Source: a virus
Strand: one strand, 5' to 3'
Length of the DNA: 51,684 bases
Virus record (IMG/VR): IMGVR_UViG_3300035523_000125
Span: 1-51,684 of that record
A program made the translations under genes and the position numbers. Positions 40,139 to 47,824 of the stretch are shown here, piece by piece. The notes beneath the pieces were generated by a model. It made no database searches and was not told where the DNA came from. It saw only the letters and a list, made by a program, of their open reading frames with translations. Within the stretch, counting starts at the first letter, position 1. Every line of letters starts with the position of its first letter.

Positions 40139-41767
40139 ATGCCAACCATCAATGTCTATGACATCCAAATGCCCCTGTTTGGGATGGTAGAGGCGTCCGA
40201 CCAGGGGCCATTTCGTAAGGCGTTCTCGAGCTCGGGGAAAGCAATACCGGTTTCATTCGATGATGGAGTGCTCGATTTCATTGCCGAGTCTCTTGAGCTC
40301 GATGCTGATGGCCTTGTTTCGGCGGCCGAACGGTATGCGAGCGGGCGATTTCGGGCGAAGGCGCGCGGCATTGGAGGAACGCAACTGGGTGATCTTGGCG
40401 AGATCCTAGTCTACCTTCTGAATCGGGCGGTAGTGGGCCGTGACATCGTCCGTGTTCTTTCGTGGAGGCTTGGGGCTCAACAGCAAGCGATCAAGGACGG
40501 GCGCTTCCCGCAGCCCGATTTCATCGTAAGAGAGCATGGGCTTCATCGGGCGCTTGAAGTGAAGTCTACGGAGGCGCTGGACTTCTTGGAGCTGAGTGGC
40601 ACCGCCAAGAAATGGACGATGCTGAAGCCATGTAGTGGCGTGGGAGATTGCCGCGCTGAGGCACTTGCTCAACTCGGATACTCGGGCAATGTGGTCACTC
40701 CGCAGCTTCACTCTCTGAAGCTCAAGGACGGAGGCATCGTGCCGTTCCCGGTCGGCGGGGCCATTGCCGCTGCGGTGCTGGCGCGCGATGGACGGCTGGA
40801 TGCGCTAAAGACTGACCCGAGGTACCGAACCCCACCTGCGTGCAGAGACGAAACTCCTCCGATGGACTGCTGGAGTTGTCTGGAGGCAAGTCGTCAATCC
40901 GTCGTAGCGACAATGCCGAACGAGCCAGGCTGGCTGCCTCTGGCGGGCGACGCGGGCGCCGACTCGCAATGGTTGGGTGCCTATAAACGCTGGTGTGAGG
41001 CCGTTCTATTTAGAGACTTGATCTCCAGTGAGCACGCGACTCGATGGCTGTTGGAGTCCCTCGAACGATGGGTTGACGACCTGCCGGAGGAAGGACGCGC
41101 GACTCTTCGTGGCTTCTGGGGGGCCTATCTGGGAGATGTCAGTCGCTACTATGGCTTGAAGCTGGCATCCACGCCGGTGCTGGATGAAATGGCCGGTCTC
41201 ATCAGAGGACTGGGGTGGGAACCTGTACAGCGCCCGATGCCCGTGCGCGAGGTGAGCGAAGGAGACCTGCGCGCCGCGTTGCGGAATGTTGCCGAACTCG
41301 ACGATGTGGCCTTCACCGTGAACGTGAGCACGGAGGATGCCAACCCCGAAACGATGACTGTGGCTGTTTCACGGAGCGAGGTTCGATTTAATCTCACCTC
41401 GGCCAGCTGGTGGCACGCTCGACTGGTGGACGACGCCGGTTCCGCAGCACTGGCGGGGAGAGTGTTGGCGTACGCGATCAGTCTTTCTGGATGGCCGAAC
41501 CCACTTTGGCAAGCGTTGCCAGTGGAGAGGGTGGCCCCAGTTGTCGGCGACCAAGAGGTCGTACTGGGGTGGATTGCACGCAGCCTGAGAAGAGGCGAGG
41601 AGGTGCCTTCGAGCTACACCTTGGGAACTTGGCTGGCGACAGGATTCCTGGAGCCCGCCTGGCCCTCGCTTCTCGTTCTCGGAGATCCAAGACTCCGCCT
41701 GCGCGTCTATCCCGACGGACGTGCAGACCTTAGGGTCCATAGGTCCGTCTGGCGACCGCTGCAATAG
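40139..41767 (+). CDS. PD-(D/E)XK nuclease-like protein, sixth gene of the defence operon
   Basis: A 542-aa protein starting at ATG 40139 (aggcagga before it; a TTG at 40118 would add seven residues). Residues 85-145 have the restriction-endonuclease core: E88 in LGEILVYLLNR, D127 in PQPDFIVREHG, and E140-V-K142 in ALEVKST, a textbook E...D...ExK order. Further on there are Cys pairs (CRDETPPMDCWSC, residues 240-252) and a long alpha/beta C-terminal region. It lies 80 bases after the giant ATPase gene, just before a terminator, so in the same operon. It may be the cleaving effector. No equivalent is known to me in MADS, so a new partner is possible. Confidence 0.75.
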   Translation: MPTINVYDIQMPLFGMVEASDQGPFRKAFSSSGKAIPVSFDDGVLDFIAESLELDADGLVSAAERYASGRFRAKARGIGGTQLGDLGEILVYLLNRAVVGRDIVRVLSWRLGAQQQAIKDGRFPQPDFIVREHGLHRALEVKSTEALDFLELSGTAKKWTMLKPCSGVGDCRAEALAQLGYSGNVVTPQLHSLKLKDGGIVPFPVGGAIAAAVLARDGRLDALKTDPRYRTPPACRDETPPMDCWSCLEASRQSVVATMPNEPGWLPLAGDAGADSQWLGAYKRWCEAVLFRDLISSEHATRWLLESLERWVDDLPEEGRATLRGFWGAYLGDVSRYYGLKLASTPVLDEMAGLIRGLGWEPVQRPMPVREVSEGDLRAALRNVAELDDVAFTVNVSTEDANPETMTVAVSRSEVRFNLTSASWWHARLVDDAGSAALAGRVLAYAISLSGWPNPLWQALPVERVAPVVGDQEVVLGWIARSLRRGEEVPSSYTLGTWLATGFLEPAWPSLLVLGDPRLRLRVYPDGRADLRVHRSVWRPLQ

Positions 41768-41783
41768 ACTGGGGGTGGTCTAT
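41764..41783 (+). terminator. Terminator at the end of the defence operon
   Basis: ATAGAC-TGGGGGTG-GTCTAT followed by TT. The left arm overlaps the stop codon of the nuclease-like gene. A 6-bp stem with a short T tract; a plausible rho-independent end of the six-gene operon. Confidence 0.55.
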
Positions 41784-41986
41784 TTAGTCCTGGCAAGCGC
41801 CCGGGACGCACGCGAGCGCGCCACGGGACCGGCCGATCGAATGCTTCGGCGGCTCTATGCGGCTGGGGGGGTGGGCGGTTGTTCCGCGTGATTAGGGCGG
41901 ACGCCGGAAGGGACGCCGAAATGCCTTGCAGGCGACGTAAGGAGGAGGCGTCATCAGCGACGGGCGGCGCTTGCCCCGGGGACAAG

Positions 41987-42448
41987 ATGACGAGCCACGA
42001 TGACCTCACGGCAGTCGAAGTCCTTCCGATTGCGGCGCTTCGCGCGAAGTACCGCGAGGTAGTCGGTCTCGATGTCCGCACGCATAACCGCGCCTATCTA
42101 CTGCGACGAATCGCTTACGTGCTGCAGCAGCGGGCCGAGGAGGTCGCCCGGCCCGAGGTGCCTTCGGCGGCGCCGGCCAGTCCGTCGATGCCGCCCACAG
42201 CGGCGCCAACGCCGCCCTGCGATGAGCAGGATCCGCGGATGCCTCCGCCCGGGACGACCCTCGAGCGGCAGTACAAGGACGCCGTGGTGCGCGTGAAGGT
42301 CCTGGCGGACGGGTTCGAGTTCGAGGGCCGGCGATACCGCTCCCTCTCGGCCATCGCGCGCGAGGTCACCGGCACCATCTGGAACGGGATGCTCTTCTTC
42401 AACCTCGCCCGCAGGAAGCCCTGGAAGAAGCCCTCGCGGGGCGGGTGA
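41987..42448 (+). CDS. DUF2924-family protein
   Basis: A 153-aa protein starting at ATG 41987. The N-terminal helix part (LPIAALRAKYREVVGLDVR) is the usual DUF2924 start; TRNR-like THNRAYLLRRIAY follows. The C-terminal domain has MPPPGTTLERQYKDAVVRVK, LADGFEFEGRRYRSLSAIARE and GTIWNGMLFFNLA, which is the family hallmark. It shares the PPPGTT and RSLS segments with the gene at 24374. DUF2924 genes usually precede a recombinase; here an ATPase follows. Preceding 219 bases (41768-41986) hold no gene. Confidence 0.8.
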   Translation: MTSHDDLTAVEVLPIAALRAKYREVVGLDVRTHNRAYLLRRIAYVLQQRAEEVARPEVPSAAPASPSMPPTAAPTPPCDEQDPRMPPPGTTLERQYKDAVVRVKVLADGFEFEGRRYRSLSAIAREVTGTIWNGMLFFNLARRKPWKKPSRGG

Positions 42449-42627
42449 TCCGCCGCTGATCGCGCTGGGTTGAGCCAAGTCCGCCCTGCCGGTCGTGTCG
42501 GCCCCGCGTGCTATCAGTCCAGCCTCGACCCACACCGAGGTTGGCGGCTTTGACCACTCCAAGACCCTCCCGTATCTTCGGCGCCTGCTCCGACCAGGAC
42601 AGCGGAGCCCCAAGCGCGGAGTCCACC

Positions 42628-44556
42628 ATGACGAAGGCGCGGCAACCTCCGGCCAAGACGTCGAGCGAGCCCGAAGCGGCGCGGCCCCACCACACCATCG
42701 TCTCGCTCGAGTCGACCGGGGGCTTCCTCAAGGGCGCGAAGCTCGAGTTCGCCGACGGCCTCAACTGCATAATTGGCTGCCGCGGCACCGGGAAGACGAC
42801 GGTGCTGGAGTTCATGCGCTACGCGCTCGCCTTGATGCCCGATGAGAAGACCAGCCCAGCGAGGTCGCGCGCCATCCGGGGCCTGGTCCAGAGCAACCTC
42901 GGCAACGGCCGGCTCCGCCTGAGCGTCCGCACGAAGCACGGACGGGGCTACCTCGCTGAGCGGCCGTGGAACGACACAGCCCAGATCACCAACGACCAGG
43001 GAGAGGCAACGACCATCTCCTTCGACCGCGACGGCATCTTCAGGGCCGATGTCTACAGCCAGGACGAGATCGAAGAGATCGCCACCAACACGAACCTCCA
43101 ACTCGCCCTCCTCGACAAGTTCATCGAGGAGGACGTTCGGCGGATCGAGGGGGAGATCAAGAAGACCGAGAGGGACCTCGCCCAGAACGCGAGCGACATC
43201 CTTCGCCTCGAACTCGAGATGCGCGATCTCGGCGAGTCCGCCGCGGATGTGGCTGCCATCGAGGAGAAGCTGAAGGGGCTCCAGGAGACCGCGGGCCCCG
43301 ACGCGAAGGCGGTGAACGCGGCGCACACGCTGCGGGCGTTGAGGGAGAAGGAGCGAAAGACTCTCGAGGGACTCAAGTCCGACATTGCCAAAGCTGCGAC
43401 CGAGTTCGAGGCCGTCGTCACAGGTGCCTCGCGCCGGTTCACCGGCCGCATCGATAAGGACGTCGAGGCCGGGGCCAACCAGGAGGTATTCGCCCAGGTT
43501 GCCGAGCAGGTTCGAGAGATGAGTGCCCTGCTTGCCGCCTGCAACGTCAAGGTCTGCGAGAAGGCGGACGAGCTCGCGAAGATCGTCGACGAGCAGGCCG
43601 CGCAACTGGCCGAACGCCACGCCAAGCAGGACCTCGAGTACCGCGCGCTGGTGGCGCAGTCACAGGAGGAGACGGGCAAGGCGGCGGAGCGCAACCAGCT
43701 ACAGCAGCGGTATCTCGAGGTCACCACGGCGCAGAAGGACTTCGACCAGCGGAAGCGGGAGCTCACCGAGCGCGAGGACTACCGGGGCATGCTGACGAAC
43801 CAGCTCTCGGAGCTCCGCAACCAGCGCTTCGAGCTGCGGAAGAAGGTCGCCACCGAGCTCACGGAGGGGCTCGCGCCCACGATCCAGGTCTCGATCACGC
43901 AGAGCGGGAACCGCGACCGCTACAGGGAGCTGCTCGCGGAGGCGCTCCGCAACCAGAGCATGAAGGCCACCTCAGTCGCGGACAAGATCGCGGCGATCGC
44001 GACACCCGAGGAGCTGGTGGTCCTTGCGAAGAGCAACGACGCGCAGCGCCTGGCGGAGAAGACTGGCCTCGATCTCGAGCGGTCGCGGAAGGTCGTGGAT
44101 GCGCTGCGTGGGTCCGAAATGCTCTATCGGATTGAGACGGTCGAGCTCGACGACCTTCCGCTGATCGAGCTGCTCGACGGGAAGACCTACAAGGACTCGG
44201 CGGAGCTGTCGACCGGGCAGCGCTGCACGACCATCCTGCCGATCCTGCTTCGCGAGAGCGAGCGGCCACTGCTCATCGACCAGCCCGAGGACAATCTCGA
44301 CAACGCCTACATCTACGCGACGGTCGTCAACACCCTGCGGAAGGCGAAGGGGCGGCGCCAGCTCATCTTCGTGACTCACAACCCGAACATCCCCGTCCTC
44401 GGAGACGCGGAACGGGTGTTCCTCCTGGGGTCCGACGGGAAGCAGAGCAAGCTGGAAAAGGTCGGCACGGTCGACGAGCTCAAGCACGACATCGAGACGC
44501 TGCTGGAGGGTGGCAGCGAGGCCTTCATGCTGCGCATGAAGCGGTACGGGCACTGA
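42628..44556 (+). CDS. SMC/TrlF/PtuA-like ATPase
   Basis: A 642-aa ATPase. Walker A is GCRGTGKT (50-57) in LNCIIGCRGTGKTTVLEFMR; a central coiled coil of about 330 residues (about 155-485, heptad-like EAIRE, EKLKGLQ, AERHAKQ) follows. The ABC signature is STGQR (528-532) and Walker B is IDQPEDN (550-556), then the D-loop DN and THNPNIPVLGD. The STGQR and IDQPED signatures are typical of the TrlF/PtuA ATPases found in Septu-, retron- and other defence systems. No fused PHP, HNH or TOPRIM. It should sense phage DNA or replication and signal to its partner genes. The operon continues with a kinase 13 bases downstream. Confidence 0.85.
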   Translation: MTKARQPPAKTSSEPEAARPHHTIVSLESTGGFLKGAKLEFADGLNCIIGCRGTGKTTVLEFMRYALALMPDEKTSPARSRAIRGLVQSNLGNGRLRLSVRTKHGRGYLAERPWNDTAQITNDQGEATTISFDRDGIFRADVYSQDEIEEIATNTNLQLALLDKFIEEDVRRIEGEIKKTERDLAQNASDILRLELEMRDLGESAADVAAIEEKLKGLQETAGPDAKAVNAAHTLRALREKERKTLEGLKSDIAKAATEFEAVVTGASRRFTGRIDKDVEAGANQEVFAQVAEQVREMSALLAACNVKVCEKADELAKIVDEQAAQLAERHAKQDLEYRALVAQSQEETGKAAERNQLQQRYLEVTTAQKDFDQRKRELTEREDYRGMLTNQLSELRNQRFELRKKVATELTEGLAPTIQVSITQSGNRDRYRELLAEALRNQSMKATSVADKIAAIATPEELVVLAKSNDAQRLAEKTGLDLERSRKVVDALRGSEMLYRIETVELDDLPLIELLDGKTYKDSAELSTGQRCTTILPILLRESERPLLIDQPEDNLDNAYIYATVVNTLRKAKGRRQLIFVTHNPNIPVLGDAERVFLLGSDGKQSKLEKVGTVDELKHDIETLLEGGSEAFMLRMKRYGH

Positions 44557-44569
44557 ACCGGGGGCTGGC

Positions 44570-45682
44570 GTGGCACTCATCGACGCGACGCTCGCGGCGC
44601 TCGCTGCAAAGCCCACCTGGAAGCTGGTGGAGGACACCGGAGATCTCCTGCGCCGTGGTGGGCTGCAGGACAACGACGTGGCCTGTGCAGGCACCCTGCT
44701 CGTGGACCTCGCGGCCCATCCGCGGTGGGAGATCCGCAAGGCGGTCGCACACGCGATCCAGCACCTCCACCACCCGACGTTCCAGATTGCGGTGTCGCGG
44801 CTGCTCGACGACGACAACTCGTTTGTGCGGTCCGCGCTTGAGAGCACGCTGGCGCGCCGGGCGGAGCGCGCCCAGAGCGACACCCTCTCTGACCAGCACG
44901 CCGATCTCCTGCGGGCCTGGGTCTCGGGCCTCGAGGAGCGCCACGGCGCCAAGGCCAGCAGGGAGGCGATCCGCATCGCCGAGCGCTACGCGGGGACGAT
45001 CATCAAGATGGCGCGGCACGAGATCATCCGCGCCATCTCGCCCGTGGACGCCTCCCTTTCCAGGATCGGCGAGGTAGTGTCCAGATCGAAGGTCGATCGC
45101 AAGGACGTCGGGTCGCATGTCGTTCGAGCGCAGCAGTGCATGCGACATCTCGGCTCGATCGTGAAGTTCCTCGGCGAGGTCACCTGCGAGGTCGTCCCGG
45201 AATTCGCGGCTGAGAACCTCCACGAGGTCCTCGTCGAGACGATCGCGCAGGTCCGAGATCGCTGGAAGGACAGGAAGGAGCCCATCCAGGTAGCGCTGAC
45301 CTGCGTTGAGTCGTTCCCGATCGTCGTGCACAGGAGCCGGCTGGTGCAGGCGCTCTCCAACGTGTTGAACAACGCGTTCGAGGCCTACAGCAAGGACAGG
45401 GCGGGCCGCGTGCGTGTGGCGGCGGGCGTCCGCGGGGAGTCCGCGGTCATCACGATCGTGGACTCGGGATGTGGGATGAACCAGGAGATGCTCAGCGACG
45501 CCTTCCATCTGTTCTCGACGAGCAAGGCCGGCGGAACAGGGGTCGGCCTGACGATCGCGAAGAAGATCATCGAGAGCGAGCACGGGGGCACGATTTCGCT
45601 CACGAGCACCGAGGGGCGGGGTACGACCGCGACGATCGTCCTTCCGCTCGAGCAGGAGAGCCGGCAGGAGTCGAACCCATGA
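44570..45682 (+). CDS. Histidine kinase with N-terminal helical repeats
   Basis: A 370-aa soluble kinase (no membrane segments). Residues 1-120 have HEAT-like helical repeats (GTLLVDLAAHPRWEIRKAVA, VSRLLDDDNSFVRSALEST). The dimerisation/phosphoacceptor part includes H150 in ARHEIIRAISP, close to the HEIRNPL-type box. The HATPase domain has N box N267-NAFE271, G1 DSGCGM and G2 GTGVGLTIAKK. A protein with helical repeat sensor and no membrane part fits a cytoplasmic signal, such as binding of the neighbouring ATPase. The GTG start follows gctggc. The stop overlaps the response regulator start (ATGA). Confidence 0.88.
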   Translation: MALIDATLAALAAKPTWKLVEDTGDLLRRGGLQDNDVACAGTLLVDLAAHPRWEIRKAVAHAIQHLHHPTFQIAVSRLLDDDNSFVRSALESTLARRAERAQSDTLSDQHADLLRAWVSGLEERHGAKASREAIRIAERYAGTIIKMARHEIIRAISPVDASLSRIGEVVSRSKVDRKDVGSHVVRAQQCMRHLGSIVKFLGEVTCEVVPEFAAENLHEVLVETIAQVRDRWKDRKEPIQVALTCVESFPIVVHRSRLVQALSNVLNNAFEAYSKDRAGRVRVAAGVRGESAVITIVDSGCGMNQEMLSDAFHLFSTSKAGGTGVGLTIAKKIIESEHGGTISLTSTEGRGTTATIVLPLEQESRQESNP

Positions 45683-46596
45683 GCAAGCGACACGTAGCGC
45701 TGCTGGTCGAGGACGAGAAGTCGATGGCGGACGACGTAAAGGAGATGCTCGACTCGCTCGGGCACGACTACCAGCACGCTGAGACGCAGATGGATGCGCA
45801 GCGCCTCGTCGATGAGCACGAGTTCTGCTACGCGCTCGTGGACCTGCAGATCCCTGTCGACAAGAAGTCCATCCGGCCGCGCGTCGAGGCGGGCCACCAC
45901 TTGATCGAGTACATCCGCGAGAAGTACCCGTACGGCCCCAAGCGCAAGAGCAAGTTCCAGATCCTGGTAGTGAGCGGGCACGCCAAGGAAACCCCAGACG
46001 TGGTCAAGGCGATGCAGGCGGGGGCGGACGACTTCCTCGTGAAGCCGCTGAGCGAGAACAAGGTTCCGCTCAGCGACAAGATCCGCGAGGCGCTCCGGCT
46101 CAGCGGTCGCGAGAGCCACGTGGCCTGTGCGGCCTGCGCGGCCGTCGGCCGGGCCGAGCAGGCGGGCGCGACCGAGGTGGGGAAGCCCTCGGTGGACCTC
46201 GCCATCCCGGGGAGGCGAAACGGGAAGCGAATCGAGGTCGCCATCGGCGGGAAGCCGATCCTGCTGTCCCGGGAGCCGTTCCTCCTGTTGCTGCGGCTCG
46301 CCCTCGGGCGCTTCCGAATGGAAGAGGGCTGGGTGGACAAGTGCGACCTTGGCTGTAGCAAGGAGCAGGGGTGGACCGGCGCCTCTCGTCTGAGGAAGGA
46401 GCTGCAAGGGCTCCCGGACGGACTGGAGGCGGTCGAGAACAATGGCCTGGGTGACTACCGGCTCAATCCCGCAGTGGTGATCGGCCAGATCGTTGCCGGG
46501 TCGCTGGGGAACGACGGCCAGATCGCGCCGCTCGTCGCCGAGATCGCGAGCCTCCGCGCGCGAAAGGTCCAGTTGTCAGGCAGGCGTCAGGCCTGA
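45679..46596 (+). CDS. Response regulator with C-terminal winged-helix-like domain
   Basis: A 305-aa protein. The receiver domain (1-135) has the acidic pair at VEDE, phosphoacceptor D55 in ALVDLQIP, S in VVSGHA and K122 in LVKPL. A Cys-containing linker (ACAACAAVG) leads to a C-terminal part (170-260) with GGKPILLSREPFLLLLRLAL, GWTGASRLRKELQ and DYRLNP, reminiscent of an OmpR-type winged helix (recognition helix SRLRKEL). Cognate partner of the kinase by overlap. It could control sigma-54-type gene 46711 downstream. Confidence 0.85.
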   Translation: MSKRHVALLVEDEKSMADDVKEMLDSLGHDYQHAETQMDAQRLVDEHEFCYALVDLQIPVDKKSIRPRVEAGHHLIEYIREKYPYGPKRKSKFQILVVSGHAKETPDVVKAMQAGADDFLVKPLSENKVPLSDKIREALRLSGRESHVACAACAAVGRAEQAGATEVGKPSVDLAIPGRRNGKRIEVAIGGKPILLSREPFLLLLRLALGRFRMEEGWVDKCDLGCSKEQGWTGASRLRKELQGLPDGLEAVENNGLGDYRLNPAVVIGQIVAGSLGNDGQIAPLVAEIASLRARKVQLSGRRQA

Positions 46597-46600
46597 CAAC
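46572..46600 (+). terminator. Hairpin at the end of the response-regulator gene
   Basis: GTTGTCAGGC and GCCTGACAAC form a perfect 10-bp stem with a 9-base loop, overlapping the stop codon. No T tract follows, so it may be a terminator of the three-gene operon or a regulator binding site for the next gene. Confidence 0.5.
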
Positions 46601-46710
46601 GACCTGGCGGCTCCTCCTCTGGAGCCGACGATCCGTTGACGTACCGGCGTCGATGAGAGGCACGCACCTGCTCGGCTACGTTGGACGCGTTCTCACCGAG
46701 CGAGCGTCCA

Positions 46711-47766
46711 GTGGCCCTGCAGCGCACACAGATCATCGGCAAGAGCCCGGCCCTGCGAGAGGTCCTGCGGGGCGCCAGCAAGGTCGCCAAGGCCAAGGTG
46801 CCGGTGCTCATCTTCGGCGAGAACGGCACGGGCAAGGAGCTGCTGGCGCGGCACATCCACGAGGCCAGCGCGCGCGCCGACAAGCCGTTCGTGGTCGTGA
46901 ACTGCGCGGCCATCCCGAAAGAGCTGCTGGAGTCGGAGCTCTTCGGCCACAAGAGGGGCGCGTTCACCGGCGCGGTAGAGGCCAAGCCGGGCGCGTTCGT
47001 GAGGGCCGACGGCGGGACCCTCTTCCTGGATGAGGTCGGGGAGCTGGCCGTCGAGCACCAGGCCAAGATCCTCCGCGCCGTCCAGGAGGGAGAGGTACAG
47101 GCGGTCGGGGCGGCGGAGACGAAGCGCGTGGATGTTCGCGTGATCGCCGCCACCAACCGCGATCTGCGCGCGGACAAGGCCGACGGGATGTACCGCGAGG
47201 ACCTCTTCCACCGGCTCGCGGGCTACGAGCTGACCCTGCCGCCCCTACGGGAGCGCGGGCGCGACGTCGTCGAGATCGCCAAGGCGATGCTCGAGGCGGG
47301 GAACGGGGCTCCGGTGGTGAAGGGGCGGTTCTTCTCCAGGGACGCCCAGGAGTTGCTGCTCGCCAACCCGTGGCCGGGCAACGTGCGGGAGCTCGGGAAC
47401 GTGGTGCGGGCGGCGATGGTCGACTGCCGAGGGAAGCGGATCACCGCGAAGGTGCTGCGCCGCAACCCCGCGCTCGCGAAGACCGGCGCCGCGCCGACCA
47501 CCGTTCCAGCGTCCGAGCAGCGCTTCGACGCAGTGCAGGGGCTGTTGGCTGCACGCGGCCGGGTGAGCGCCACCGACGTGCGCGGCCTCTTCGGCGTCAG
47601 GAAAACCCGCGCCTTCCAGTTGCTCCAAGCCTGGGAGCAGTCGGGCCTCCTGGCGGCGCGTGGGGCGGGGCGGGGGGCGCACTATGTGGCAGTCGCCACG
47701 AACAACACCGTACACTCCGCGGCTTCGGCTTTGAGAACTGGCATCGCTGTGGTCCTCCCGGTCTGA
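46711..47766 (+). CDS. Sigma-54-dependent AAA+ activator
   Basis: A 351-aa bacterial enhancer-binding protein without a receiver domain. AAA+ core (1-225): Walker A GENGTGKE (36-43), the sigma-54 contact loop GAFTGA (83-88), Walker B LFLDEVGEL, and the R-finger region ATNRDLR. A C-terminal DNA-binding domain (about 260-330, ARGRVSATDVRGLFGVRKTR) contains an HTH unlike the usual Fis type. Start GTG 46711; an in-frame TTG at 46681 would add 10 residues. The missing receiver suggests that it is controlled by another protein. Myxococcota genomes contain many such genes. Confidence 0.85.
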   Translation: MALQRTQIIGKSPALREVLRGASKVAKAKVPVLIFGENGTGKELLARHIHEASARADKPFVVVNCAAIPKELLESELFGHKRGAFTGAVEAKPGAFVRADGGTLFLDEVGELAVEHQAKILRAVQEGEVQAVGAAETKRVDVRVIAATNRDLRADKADGMYREDLFHRLAGYELTLPPLRERGRDVVEIAKAMLEAGNGAPVVKGRFFSRDAQELLLANPWPGNVRELGNVVRAAMVDCRGKRITAKVLRRNPALAKTGAAPTTVPASEQRFDAVQGLLAARGRVSATDVRGLFGVRKTRAFQLLQAWEQSGLLAARGAGRGAHYVAVATNNTVHSAASALRTGIAVVLPV

Positions 47767-47824
47767 GATCGATGTCTGTCTGCCGGAGGTGTACCGTAGG
47801 CGCGGAGCCTGCGGGAGAGCCGGC

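Noticed and set aside
41771-41986. Third copy of the repeated leader
   Set aside because: GACGCCGAAATGC near 41910 is only weakly similar; the CTTGATGCTCA block and both hairpins are absent.
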